DNA from: an uncultured Clostridium sp.
Lineage (GTDB): Bacteria; Bacillota; Clostridia; TANB77; CAG-508
Direction of reading: 5' to 3'
DNA: 16,899 nt
Assembly: GCA_947057505.1 (NCBI GenBank)
Contig: CAMSEM010000021.1
Span: 1 to 16,899 of the forward strand
The notes under the pieces were generated by a model. That model did not search any database. It was not told the DNA's origin and saw only the letters and a list, made by a program, of their open reading frames with translations. Of the stretch, positions 7,664-15,654 are shown piece by piece. The position numbers were made by a program, and so were the translations under genes. The first letter of the stretch is position 1. Each line of letters begins with the position of its first letter.

Positions 7664-8014
7664 ATGAAACAGCTTTTTTTACCATTTGTTGTGAGTTTTG
7701 TATTTCTTGTATTTGTATTACCAATTTTTTTACCTACTACTCAAGAATTTACTGAAGTAGATGCAACAGTTACAGAGTGTACCTATGTATCTGCACACGT
7801 TGTTTTCGTACCAACAGCTAATGGCTTAGTGACTACTCGGCCTGTGCCAGAACAATATTTAGTTACTGTTACTTATCAAAATTTTCATAACACTTTTCAT
7901 GATGAAGATTTATATAAAAGTGTTACAGAGGGTGATACAGTAAAGGTATTCTTGTATCGTGGATACAACAAATATCATTTGTTGCTTCAGGAGGAACTTA
8001 GACTTCAAAATTAG
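7664..8014 (+). CDS. Small membrane-anchored or secreted protein of unknown function
   Basis: A 116-residue protein I cannot assign to a named family. Residues 4-25 are a continuous hydrophobic segment after MKQ, either a signal peptide or a single membrane anchor. The remainder is a soluble, beta-rich stretch: V-D-A-T-V-T-E-C, then YLVTVTYQNF, then EGDTVKVFLYRGYNKYHL. This alternating pattern resembles a small extracytoplasmic beta-barrel such as those in DUF3592-like proteins, which is only a suggestion. A strong GGGAGGAAA lies 5-6 nt before the ATG. It is the only plus-strand gene in the window, with its own promoter, leader hairpin and terminator, so it is an independent unit between the hydrogenase and translation operons. 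Confidence 0.82.
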   Translation: MKQLFLPFVVSFVFLVFVLPIFLPTTQEFTEVDATVTECTYVSAHVVFVPTANGLVTTRPVPEQYLVTVTYQNFHNTFHDEDLYKSVTEGDTVKVFLYRGYNKYHLLLQEELRLQN

Positions 8015-8020
8015 CTGAAA

Positions 8021-8049
8021 AACACCTTTAACTTTTTGTTAAAGGTGTT
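8021..8049. terminator. Bidirectional intrinsic terminator
   Basis: A perfect 12-bp stem (AACACCTTTAAC / GTTAAAGGTGTT) with a TTTTT loop lies between the stop codons of the converging plus-strand gene (8014) and truB (8060). T-rich tracts follow on both sides (CTCTTTTCTCTT on the plus strand, TTTCAGC on the minus strand). It should serve both transcripts, though the minus-strand T tract is short. Confidence 0.85.
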
Positions 8050-8059
8050 CTCTTTTCTC

Positions 8060-8935
8060 TTATATAATTAGCTTTCTTTTTAATAACTGATTTTCTATTA
8101 TTCCTATTCCAATCCATTTACCTTGCTCATTTATTATTTGGTATAAGCCATCTTGCTCTTTTTTCGTTAATTGTACGCCATTTAAAAACAAAGTTAGCTT
8201 TTTTTCTTCTAAACAAATACTTGGGCTATTCTTAAAAAATTCTTGTAGTGTTATTACCTTACTTTCTAAAAATTCTTTATTTTCCTTATTTTGCTCTAAT
8301 TCTTGTAGTGCTATGGACTGTTTTAAGTCAAATTCTCCTACTTTTATGCGATTTAACTCTTGCATATAACCAATGGTCTCTAGTTTTTTTGCTATATCTT
8401 CGCATAGGCTTCTAATATAGGTTCCTTTTGAACAATGCACCCTATAGGTTATACTATTTTCTTCTTTTTGGATGTTTAATAATTCTATGTTATGAATTTC
8501 AATTTTTCTTTCTGGAATTTCTATTTGTTTGCCTTCCCTTGCATATTCGTAAAGCTTTTTTCCTTTTATTTTGATGGCAGAATACATGGGTGGTGTTTGC
8601 ATTTGTTTTCCTAAAAAAGATTGTAGTACTTTTTGTACATTATTTTTTTCTAGTTTTTCTAAATTTACTTGCTTTTCTTTTATTATTTTCCCTTCACTGT
8701 CTGCTGTATCTGTTTGTATTCCTAATTTTATAGTGGCTTCGTAAATTTTACTATGATCTGTTAAATAGGCACATAACTTTGTTCCTTCTCCTAGCAACAA
8801 TGGTAAAACTCCTGTTGCCATTGGGTCTAGTGTTCCTGTGTGACCAACCTTTGTGCCATATATTCTTTTAACTTTTGCAACCACATCATGAGAAGTAAAT
8901 TCTTTTGGTTTGTTTACAATTAAAATTCCATCCAT
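8060..8935 (-). CDS. truB: tRNA pseudouridine(55) synthase TruB
   Basis: TruB converts U55 in the T-loop of most tRNAs to pseudouridine. The 291 residues begin with the family opening MDGILIVNKPKEFTSHDVV. The catalytic aspartate is D37 in GHTGTLDPMATG, and the conserved MYSAIKIKGKKLYEYAREG and SKGTYIRSLCEDI motifs are present. A PUA-like C-terminal region follows. The ATG start is preceded by AAAGGAAA. It is the last gene of the rimP-truB cluster, separated from nrnA by a 194-bp gap that holds a long inverted repeat. Confidence 0.97.
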   Translation of the reverse strand: MDGILIVNKPKEFTSHDVVAKVKRIYGTKVGHTGTLDPMATGVLPLLLGEGTKLCAYLTDHSKIYEATIKLGIQTDTADSEGKIIKEKQVNLEKLEKNNVQKVLQSFLGKQMQTPPMYSAIKIKGKKLYEYAREGKQIEIPERKIEIHNIELLNIQKEENSITYRVHCSKGTYIRSLCEDIAKKLETIGYMQELNRIKVGEFDLKQSIALQELEQNKENKEFLESKVITLQEFFKNSPSICLEEKKLTLFLNGVQLTKKEQDGLYQIINEQGKWIGIGIIENQLLKRKLII

Positions 8936-8972
8936 TTTTTATTTCCTTTACTTTTTTCATTCTAAACCAATT

Positions 8973-9051
8973 AAAGCTATCAATTACTAATTTTAACAAT
9001 ACCTAGTTGTTGTAATACCAAAAGCTTTTGTATCAAGTAATTCATAGCTTT
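8973..9051. repeat. Long inverted repeat between nrnA and truB
   Basis: Two 16-nt arms (8973-8988 AAAGCTATCAATTACT and 9036-9051) match as an inverted repeat at 15 of 16 positions across 47 nt. The enclosed segment has further structure: an AACAA/TTGTT stem and the exact 12-bp palindrome CAAAAGCTTTTG (about 9019-9030). There is no coding potential. It could be a non-autonomous mobile element or a structured intercistronic RNA. The flanks of this 194-bp gap are otherwise plain AT-rich sequence. Confidence 0.5.
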
Positions 9052-9129
9052 TATTGTAATTATTCAATGCTTCACTTTTTTGTTTTTAGGAAACTAAATA
9101 ATTACTTCCTATTTTGTTTTAAGCAATAG

Positions 9130-10077
9130 TTATAATAATCTGCTTACTTCTTTTACAATCTTTTCTTTAGCTTGTTCTATATTTCCTGGTATAGTACATC
9201 CTGCTGCTCTTTGATGTCCACCACCGCCAAATACCATACATGCATCTGAAACATTTACATAGTCATTAGAACGTAAAGAAATTCTGCAACCTTTTGCTGA
9301 TTGGCGAACAAATATAGATACTTCTACTCCTTCTATATCTCTTCCTGTTTCTACAATTCCTTCATGGTCTCCATTCTGTGCATTAACGCTTTTTTCATCT
9401 TCTTCTGTAATATAGGTAAATGCTATTTTTCCGTTATTTAAAAATTCCATTCTATTATTAGCAATACGATGTAGTTCAAAGTTCGGTTTTGTTTTAGTTT
9501 GTAAAACCTCACGATATACTTTAGAAACGTTAACACCTTTATTTAATAACCATGCTACAAATTCAAATGTTTCTGCTGTTACTCCTTGATATTTAAAACC
9601 ACCTGTGTCAGTAATAATTCCTGTTAAAATACATGTTCCAATATCTTTTGTAATTTCAATTCCAAAGTATTCTAAAATTACTAATAAAACTTGACTACAT
9701 GCTGGTGCATCTGGATTTACATAGTTAAAATCTCCAAACATGGTATTGGTGCTATGGTGGTCAATGCACACCCTTACTTTTGCATTTTCAAAATATTTAG
9801 AAAATCCATTTAATAATTTTATAGTGGCACAATCAAGTGATATTGCTAAATCATAGTGTTCAATATCGCTTTGTGCTTTTAGATTTTCAACTCCTGGTAA
9901 GCAATTAAATACTTTTGAATGATCTGGAATGATAATATCTGGATTTTTTCCATATGCCTTTAATGCATGGTACATTGCTAAAGTACTTCCCATAGCATCC
10001 CCATCTGGATTTTCATGTGTTAAAATTACGATTGTTTCTGCCTTATTTATTTGTTCTAAAATATCATCTAAAGTCAT
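9130..10077 (-). CDS. nrnA: DHH/DHHA1 phosphoesterase, NrnA-type (nanoRNase/pAp phosphatase)
   Basis: NrnA-type enzymes degrade very short RNAs (nanoRNA) and dephosphorylate 3'-phosphoadenosine 5'-phosphate. The 315-residue protein has the metal-binding motifs of the DHH family in order: H21-x-x-x-D25-x-D27 (LTHENPDGDAMGS), LDCA near 81, and DHHST near 106. The C-terminal DHHA1 domain ends with FGGGGHQRAAGC, which binds substrate. The ATG start is preceded by AGGGG at about 8 nt. It lies between rbfA and truB, an arrangement common in Firmicutes. The related c-di-AMP phosphodiesterase GdpP also carries DHH-DHHA1 but has membrane and GGDEF regions that are missing here. Confidence 0.93.
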   Translation of the reverse strand: MTLDDILEQINKAETIVILTHENPDGDAMGSTLAMYHALKAYGKNPDIIIPDHSKVFNCLPGVENLKAQSDIEHYDLAISLDCATIKLLNGFSKYFENAKVRVCIDHHSTNTMFGDFNYVNPDAPACSQVLLVILEYFGIEITKDIGTCILTGIITDTGGFKYQGVTAETFEFVAWLLNKGVNVSKVYREVLQTKTKPNFELHRIANNRMEFLNNGKIAFTYITEEDEKSVNAQNGDHEGIVETGRDIEGVEVSIFVRQSAKGCRISLRSNDYVNVSDACMVFGGGGHQRAAGCTIPGNIEQAKEKIVKEVSRLL

Positions 10078-10131
10078 ATTCTATACCCCTTATTCTTTTA
10101 TTTTAACAGTTATTCTAAACTATTTTTCTTA

Positions 10132-10166
10132 TTGTATAGGAAAAATCGCAAATTTTTGCTATACAA
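10132..10166. repeat. Hairpin between rbfA and nrnA
   Basis: An 8-bp inverted repeat (TTGTATAG / CTATACAA) continues after one mismatch into six more A-T pairs around a 5-nt loop, occupying most of a ~100-bp gap. On the minus strand it is followed by TAAGAAAAATAG and not a T run, so it is not a normal terminator. It may be an RNase processing site or stability element. Confidence 0.4.
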
Positions 10167-10180
10167 CAAGGTTAGGTTTC

Positions 10181-10528
10181 TTATTTGTTTAAATCTTTTA
10201 AAATTTTATCTATTTTTGCGCCATATTCTAAAGAATCATCCACTTCAAAAATAAGCTCTGGTGTAACTCTTAAATTAATATTTTTTGCTATTTGGCTACG
10301 AATAAAGCCAGAAGACTCTTTTAGTCCTTCCATTGTTTTGCCAACACTCTTAGAGTTTAATATACTTACATAAATTTTAGCATATTTAAAATCTGGCGTA
10401 ATTTTGGCTTTCGTTACACTAATTAAGCCTGTTACTTTTGAATTTTTTAATTCAAAAGTAAGTATACGGCTTATTTCTTTTTTTAACTCTTCGTTAACAC
10501 GATTTAGTCTTGCCTCATTTTTTGGCAT
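10181..10528 (-). CDS. rbfA: Ribosome-binding factor A
   Basis: RbfA binds the immature 30S subunit near the 16S 5' helix and is needed for late maturation and cold adaptation. The 115-residue product begins MPKNEARLNRVNEELKKEISRIL and contains the KH-type sequence ...TPDFKYAKIYVSIL... followed by IRSQIAKNINLRVTPELIFEVDDSLEYG, which is diagnostic. An upstream ATG at 10537 touches the SD (GAGGAAGG) and is unlikely. ATG at 10528 has proper spacing and matches the typical N-terminus. Downstream of infB and upstream of nrnA. Confidence 0.95.
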   Translation of the reverse strand: MPKNEARLNRVNEELKKEISRILTFELKNSKVTGLISVTKAKITPDFKYAKIYVSILNSKSVGKTMEGLKESSGFIRSQIAKNINLRVTPELIFEVDDSLEYGAKIDKILKDLNK

Positions 10529-10589
10529 TATAATCATCCTTCCTCAAGTTTATTCCTCACTATTAATGTAAAAGTTTTGTGCTTAAGCT

Positions 10590-10636
10590 GCGTCCCTCAG
10601 TTCCCCTAAATAGGGTGACTGACCACCGTCCCCAAC
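10590..10636. repeat. REP-like G+C-rich hairpin element between infB and rbfA
   Basis: Immediately after the infB stop codon is a 47-bp G+C-rich patch in an AT-rich genome. On the minus strand it reads GGGGACGG, then an imperfect hairpin (stem 10597-10606 with 10613-10622: TCAGT/ACTGA and CCC/GGG, one mismatch, 6-nt loop), then a second GGGACG in the same orientation. A GGAC tetranucleotide beside a short palindrome is the layout of REP elements recognised by RAYT/IS200-like transposases. No transposase is nearby. It could also protect the infB mRNA 3' end. Confidence 0.5.
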
Positions 10637-13600
10637 TTACCTTTTTACTTCTTCCATAATGTAAAATTCTAGTGTGTCATCTTCTTTTACATCATTATAC
10701 CCTTCAATTTGAAGTCCACATTCAAAGCCTTTTGATACTTCTTTTGCATCGTCTTTGAAACGTTTTAGTGAGATTAGTTTTCCATCGTGTATTACCACAT
10801 TTTCGCGAATTACTCTTACTCCTGCGTTTCTTTCTATTTTACCATCTAGTACATAGGCTCCTGCAATGGTTCCTACATTTGATACTTTAAATGTTTGTCT
10901 TACTACTGCATTTCCTATTACTTTTTCTTGGTAAATTGGGTCTAACATTCCTTTCATAGCTGCTTCTATGTCTTCTATTGCTTGGTAGATAACTGAGTAT
11001 TGTTTTATTTCAACTGCTTCTTTTTCTGCCATGTCTTTTGCTGTGTTTACTGGTCTTACATTAAATGCTATAATGATGCATTTTCCTGCTTTTGCAAGTT
11101 GTACATCAGATTCTGTAACAGCTCCTGCTACGGCATGAATTACTCTTACCTTTACTTCCTCATTAGATAGTTTTTCTAATGATTGTTTTAATGCTTGTGC
11201 TGTTCCTTGTACATCTGCTTTTACAATAATATTTAATTGTTTTAGGTTTTCACTTTCCATTTTTTCAAATAGGTTGCTTAATGTTACTTTATTATTTTCT
11301 CCAATGGCTTGTTCTCTTTCTTGACGTTTTCTTCTTTCAATTAAATGTTTTGCCATTTTTTCATTTTTAACTTCATAGAAAGTGTCTCCTGCCTCTGGCA
11401 CTTCGGTTAATCCCATAATTTCAACTGGTGTAGATGGTCCTGCTTTTTTTACAGTTTGACCTTTATCATTTCTCATGGCACGTATTCTACCAATAGATTT
11501 TCCAACAACAATGGTGTCACCTTCATCTAAGGTTCCTCTTTGTACAAGCATTGATGCAATTGGACCTTTTGCTTTATCTAGTCTTGCTTCAATAACAGTT
11601 CCTTTTGCTTGTTTATTAGGATTTGCTTTTAGCTCTTTCATGTCTGCTACTAATAGTACCATTTCTAGTAAATTATCAATGTTGATTTTCTTTTTAGCAG
11701 AGATTGGAACAAATATGGTATCTCCCCCCCATTCTTCTGGCACTAGTTCATATTCCATTAATTCTTGTTTTATTTTTTCTATGTTTGCTCCTGGTAAATC
11801 TATTTTATTTACTGCTACTATAATTGGAATTTCAGCTGCTTTTGCATGGTTAATTGCTTCTACTGTTTGTGGCATAACACCATCATCTGCTGCAACAATT
11901 AAAATTGCAATATCTGTAATTTGTGCACCTCTTGCACGCATTGCAGTAAATGCCTCATGTCCTGGTGTATCTAAGAAAGTAATTTCTCTACCACTTACAT
12001 TTACTTTGTATGCACCAATATGTTGAGTAATTCCTCCTGCTTCTCCTTCTATTACATTAGTGCTACGAATAGCATCTAAAAGTGAAGTTTTTCCATGGTC
12101 AACGTGACCCATTACTACTACTACTGGTGGTCTTGGTTCTAATTCATCAGCTGAATCTTCTGTTTCATCAAATAGGATATCTTCTTCTTTTACTTCTGCT
12201 TTTTTAATAGCAGTAATACCAAATTCTTCTGCCACTAAGAAAGCAGTGTCGAAGTCAATAGTATTGTTAATAGTAGCCATAATACCATAGTTAAATAATT
12301 TTTTTATTACTTCTCCACTTGTTTTTTTCATTTCAGCTGCTAAGTCTTTAACTGTAATCATTTCTGGAATGGTAATTTCTTTTAATTCAAATATTTTTTG
12401 TTTTGTTCTTTCTTCATCTTTTTGAATTCTACGTTTATTTCTTTTTCCTCTTGCTGTTGTTAGGTCATAGTAATCTAGCATTCCACCATCTTGTTCATTA
12501 AACATATGTGATAATTTATCTACTTGTTTTAGGTCTTTTAATTTGCCTTCGTTAAATTCTTCATGAAAACGGTCATTCTTTTTGGTTTTTGTTCCTTTTT
12601 TAGCTTTATTATCTTCATAACGAATTGCTTTTTGTTTGTCAATAGCTCTTGTACTAATGTCTCTTTTATCTTCTTTTTCTACAATATCTGTTGCCATAAT
12701 ATCTTTAATATTACGGTCTATTCCACGGTTATCTAGTGGTTTATTGTTATTTCTTCCATAAGAATTTCTTTGTCCATTTCCAAATCTATTTTGGTTATTA
12801 TCTCCTCCACGATTTTGGTAGCGGTTTTGGTTATTGCCTTCATGATTTCCAAAACGGTTTTGATTATTTTCTTGGCGATTACCATATCTATTTTGGTTAT
12901 AGCCTTCTCCACCACGATTTTGGTAACGGTTATTTCCATCATTTTGGCGATTTTGATAACGATTTTGATTATTACCATCGTAATTTCCAAAACGGTTTTG
13001 ATTATTATCTTGACGATTGCCATATCTATTTTGGTTATTTCCATCATTTTGGCGGTTCGAATAATTATTTTGGTTACGATTATTTTCTCTATAGTTAGAA
13101 TGGTTATTGTTATTTTGATTATGCACATTAGCAGGTTGATTTACAGTTTTTTCTTTGCTTTCTATCGTTACTGGTTCTTTTTTAGCAGTTACTGGTTCTT
13201 GTTCTTTTACTTCCACTGTTTTTGTCTTTTCTTCTTTTTGCACAACCTCTTGAACAACTTCTTGTTTTTCTATAGTTACTTTTGTTTCTTCACTTTTTGC
13301 TACTTCTTCTTTTTTTGGCTCTTCTTTTTGGTTATTTTTAATACCAAATAGCTCACTTACTGTCATTGGTTTTACTGGTTGTTTTCTATATACAATATTG
13401 TAGTCTTGGTTTTTCTTTCTTTCTACAAAACCTACATCTTTTCTTGGTTCATTTTTTTCTTTTTTACTTTCGGTTTCTTCGTCTGCTAAAATAACCTCAC
13501 GTCTAATAATGACTGGGGTAGCAGTATCTTTTTTTGTAGTTTTTTCTTGTTTTTTATCTTTGCTTTCTTTTTCTGCATTTTTGCTGCTTTTTTCTTGCTT

Positions 13601-13765
13601 TTCAGCTTTTGCTCCAAAAGCATTTCTTATTTTGTTTACTATTTCTTCTTCTACGGAACTTAAATGACTTGTTACTTCTATTCCTAATTCTTTTGCTTTT
13701 GCAATTACCTCTTTGCTTCCTACTCCTAGCTCTTTTGCAATTTCATGTATTTTTAATTTACCCAA
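10637..13765 (-). CDS. infB: Translation initiation factor IF-2
   Basis: IF2 is the GTPase that delivers initiator fMet-tRNA to the 30S subunit and promotes subunit joining. Order (numbered from TTG 13765, 1042 residues): IF2N motif KLKIHEIAKELGVGSKEVI; Lys/Glu-rich linker; Asn/Arg/Gln-rich repeat region about 200-345; a second IF2N-like segment (ITVKDLAAEMKKTSGEVIKKL); the G domain with GHVDHGKT at 553-560, GGITQHIG, DTPGHEAF, NKID and SAK; then domains II to IV. The frame is open from ATG 13780, but that ATG lacks an SD, whereas GGGGGTG lies 6 nt before TTG 13765, giving the expected M-G-K-L-K-I-H-E opening. It overlaps the end of ylxQ by 8 nt. The Asn-rich region is unusual (see findings). 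Confidence 0.96.
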   Translation of the reverse strand: MGKLKIHEIAKELGVGSKEVIAKAKELGIEVTSHLSSVEEEIVNKIRNAFGAKAEKQEKSSKNAEKESKDKKQEKTTKKDTATPVIIRREVILADEETESKKEKNEPRKDVGFVERKKNQDYNIVYRKQPVKPMTVSELFGIKNNQKEEPKKEEVAKSEETKVTIEKQEVVQEVVQKEEKTKTVEVKEQEPVTAKKEPVTIESKEKTVNQPANVHNQNNNNHSNYRENNRNQNNYSNRQNDGNNQNRYGNRQDNNQNRFGNYDGNNQNRYQNRQNDGNNRYQNRGGEGYNQNRYGNRQENNQNRFGNHEGNNQNRYQNRGGDNNQNRFGNGQRNSYGRNNNKPLDNRGIDRNIKDIMATDIVEKEDKRDISTRAIDKQKAIRYEDNKAKKGTKTKKNDRFHEEFNEGKLKDLKQVDKLSHMFNEQDGGMLDYYDLTTARGKRNKRRIQKDEERTKQKIFELKEITIPEMITVKDLAAEMKKTSGEVIKKLFNYGIMATINNTIDFDTAFLVAEEFGITAIKKAEVKEEDILFDETEDSADELEPRPPVVVVMGHVDHGKTSLLDAIRSTNVIEGEAGGITQHIGAYKVNVSGREITFLDTPGHEAFTAMRARGAQITDIAILIVAADDGVMPQTVEAINHAKAAEIPIIVAVNKIDLPGANIEKIKQELMEYELVPEEWGGDTIFVPISAKKKINIDNLLEMVLLVADMKELKANPNKQAKGTVIEARLDKAKGPIASMLVQRGTLDEGDTIVVGKSIGRIRAMRNDKGQTVKKAGPSTPVEIMGLTEVPEAGDTFYEVKNEKMAKHLIERRKRQEREQAIGENNKVTLSNLFEKMESENLKQLNIIVKADVQGTAQALKQSLEKLSNEEVKVRVIHAVAGAVTESDVQLAKAGKCIIIAFNVRPVNTAKDMAEKEAVEIKQYSVIYQAIEDIEAAMKGMLDPIYQEKVIGNAVVRQTFKVSNVGTIAGAYVLDGKIERNAGVRVIRENVVIHDGKLISLKRFKDDAKEVSKGFECGLQIEGYNDVKEDDTLEFYIMEEVKR
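12755..13030 (-). repeat. Tandem 138-bp repeat within infB
   Basis: Two successive 138-bp units (13030-12893 and 12892-12755) encode 46-residue copies beginning NRYGNRQDNNQNRFGN and NRYGNRQENNQNRFGN. The second copy diverges near its end. Shorter phrases (NQNRYQNR, NQNRFGN) recur within each unit. Periodicity is visible in the DNA: CCATATCTATTTTGG and CCAAAACGGTTTTGATTAT both recur at 138-bp spacing. Such repeats expand and contract by slippage or recombination. Confidence 0.85.
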
Positions 13766-14081
13766 TTGCTGCACCCCCATTAATAATTTTTCTTATTGCT
13801 TCTGCAAATCCCTTTTCTTTTATGCCAATTACTGCTTTATTTGGCTTTCCTATTGCACTGCTTAATTGTTCTATTGTTGCAATTTCATAGATTGGTACTA
13901 CAAATTGCTTACATTTTTCTTTTAACATTTTTTTGGTTCTTTCAGCTGCATCTGTTGCTATTAAAACTAACTTTATTGTTTTCTTTTCTACTCCCTCACA
14001 ACATGCCTCATTACCTGCCGCTATTTTTCCAGCTTTTGTTGCAATTCCCAACAAACCATATAACTTTTGATAATTAATCAA
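13758..14081 (-). CDS. ylxQ: L7Ae-family RNA-binding protein YlxQ
   Basis: A 107-residue ribosomal L7Ae/L30e-fold protein of the YlxQ group, which binds kink-turn RNA in characterised members. The sequence shows the family features: LGIATKAGKIAAGNEAC near the start, VLIATDAAERT in the middle and AVIGIKEKGFAEAI near the end. The start is TTG 14081 with AGAGGTG 5 nt upstream; no ATG fits. That SD overlaps the end of ylxR, and the 3' end overlaps infB by a few bases, so ylxR, ylxQ and infB are probably translationally coupled. Confidence 0.92.
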   Translation of the reverse strand: MINYQKLYGLLGIATKAGKIAAGNEACCEGVEKKTIKLVLIATDAAERTKKMLKEKCKQFVVPIYEIATIEQLSSAIGKPNKAVIGIKEKGFAEAIRKIINGGAAIG

Positions 14082-14092
14082 TATGACACCTC

Positions 14093-14350
14093 TTATTTAC
14101 TTATTGTATTTTGTAATTCTTCATAAATAGCTTCTTCTATTTTCATTTCAAAACATCTTTCTAACCTTTTAGAACGAATAGCTTTGTTTAAGCATTCTAT
14201 GCTATCACAAATATACGCTCCTCTTCCAGGTAATTTTCCTGTTTTATCAAGTTTAATTTCTCCTGCTTTATTTTTTACAATACGAATTAAATCTTGTTTT
14301 AATTTTTGTGTATTGCACCCAATACAAGTACGGCTAGGTAACTTTTTCAA
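14093..14350 (-). CDS. ylxR: YlxR-family nucleic-acid-binding protein (DUF448)
   Basis: A short basic protein of the YlxR family, known from the nusA-infB cluster of Firmicutes and described as RNA-binding and/or nucleoid-associated. The sequence contains RTCIGCNTQKLKQDLIRIV and KTGKLPGRGAYIC, the family signatures. The frame opens at GTG 14359, only 1 nt from AAAGGA, so TTG 14350 (10 nt from the SD, giving MKKLPSRTCIGC) is preferred, about 85 residues. A 114-bp AT-rich gap separates it from nusA; it contains only a weak ATGTAT/ATACAT inverted repeat and a small AT hairpin after nusA. Confidence 0.92.
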   Translation of the reverse strand: MKKLPSRTCIGCNTQKLKQDLIRIVKNKAGEIKLDKTGKLPGRGAYICDSIECLNKAIRSKRLERCFEMKIEEAIYEELQNTISK

Positions 14351-14473
14351 AATGTCCACATCCTTTATTTTAAATGTATTTGTTTATTTTATACATTATT
14401 CCAAATTATATTTTGTTTCACATACAAGGAATTTTTAAGCATTCTACTATTTTTTCTATCATGATAAAAAAGT

Positions 14474-15634
14474 TTATTCCTCTTGTGTATTTTCTTCTTG
14501 TTCTACTACTTCTTGTGGTATATCAGTTTCTTGTTGTTCTTCTTGTGATTTAGCTAGCATTTCTCTAAATTGTGTTTCACTCTTAATGTCTATCTTCCAC
14601 CCTGTTAATTTAGCAGATAATCTTACATTTTGACCAGATTTTCCAATTGCTAAAGATAGTTGGTCATCTGGTACAATTACTTGTGCAAATCTTTCTTCTT
14701 CATGAATATCTACTGCCATTACTTGTGCTGGAAGTAATGCTGCTGAAATAAAGATAGATGGGTCTTCATTCCATTCTATGACATCTATTTTTTCTCCGTT
14801 CAATTCATTAATAATGTTTTGAATACGAATTCCTTTTTGACCAACACAAGAGCCAACTGGGTCTATGTTTTCATTTGGAGAATAAACTGCCACTTTACTT
14901 CTGCTTCCAGCATCTCTTGAAACGCTTTTAATTTCAATAACGCCTTCATATATTTCTGGAATTTCTAGTTCAAACAATTTTCTAACAAAATCACTACATG
15001 CTCTAGATGCTGTAACTTGTGGAGAACCTTTTAGCCCTTTTTCTACTTGTAAAATATAGGCTCTAATTTTGTCATTTACATGATATTTTTCTGTTGGTAT
15101 TTGTTCTTTTGTTGGCATAACTGCCTCTAATTTTCCTAGGTCTAATACCACAATGTTATTATCTGCCTTTTGCACAATACCTGTAACAATTTCTCCTTTT
15201 CTTTCTGAAAATTCTTCAAATAAAATATTTCTAGATTCTTCTCTAATTTTTTGCACAATAACTTGTTTTGCAGTTTGTGCTGCTATTCTACCAAAGTTTT
15301 TAGGTGCAAGTTCTATTTCAGCTTTATCTCCCACTTGTAATTTGCTATCAATGTTTTTAGCATCTGTAAGTAGAATTTCTAAATTTGGATTTTCTACTAG
15401 TTCTACTACATCTTTCACTGCAAAAATATGAACTTCTCCTGTTTGGTTATCCATTGTTACTTTTACATTTTCTTCGGAGTCAAAGTTTCTTTTATATGCT
15501 GTAACTAAAGCTGTTTCAATAGATTCTAATAAATATTCTTTTTTAACTCCTTTTTCTTTTTCTAGTTCTTGTAATGCTAAAATTAATTCTGTATTGTCAA
15601 TTGATGGTGCTATCATTTTTGTTTTTTTCTTCAT
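14474..15634 (-). CDS. nusA: Transcription termination/antitermination protein NusA
   Basis: NusA binds RNA polymerase and nascent RNA and modulates pausing, intrinsic termination and antitermination. The 386 residues comprise the N-terminal RNAP-binding domain (about 1-130), an S1 domain (GEIVTGIVQKADNNIVVLDLG... about 145-210), KH1 (with DPVGSCVGQKGIRIQNII) and KH2 (with QLSLAIGKSGQNVRLSAKLTGW). A short acidic Gln/Glu-rich tail follows. The C-terminal acidic repeats of the E. coli protein are absent, as is normal in Firmicutes. The SD GGGAGGAA lies 7 nt before the ATG. Follows rimP by 20 bp. Confidence 0.97.
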   Translation of the reverse strand: MKKKTKMIAPSIDNTELILALQELEKEKGVKKEYLLESIETALVTAYKRNFDSEENVKVTMDNQTGEVHIFAVKDVVELVENPNLEILLTDAKNIDSKLQVGDKAEIELAPKNFGRIAAQTAKQVIVQKIREESRNILFEEFSERKGEIVTGIVQKADNNIVVLDLGKLEAVMPTKEQIPTEKYHVNDKIRAYILQVEKGLKGSPQVTASRACSDFVRKLFELEIPEIYEGVIEIKSVSRDAGSRSKVAVYSPNENIDPVGSCVGQKGIRIQNIINELNGEKIDVIEWNEDPSIFISAALLPAQVMAVDIHEEERFAQVIVPDDQLSLAIGKSGQNVRLSAKLTGWKIDIKSETQFREMLAKSQEEQQETDIPQEVVEQEENTQEE

Positions 15635-15654
15635 TTTTAATTCCTCCCATACTA

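Noticed and set aside
11475..12026. A 183-codon plus-strand frame opposite the IF2 G domain
   Set aside because: It is antisense to highly conserved GTPase motifs. The Ser/Ala/Ile-rich product is the usual complement of the coding frame.
12755..13030. CRISPR-like repeat array
   Set aside because: The periodic sequence is in frame within infB, with no unique spacers of constant length; it is a coding tandem repeat.
12733..13351. Several long frames on both strands over the infB repeat region
   Set aside because: They are low-complexity shadows of the Asn/Arg-rich IF2 repeats, consisting of I/T/K or F/Y/D strings without SD sites or family motifs.
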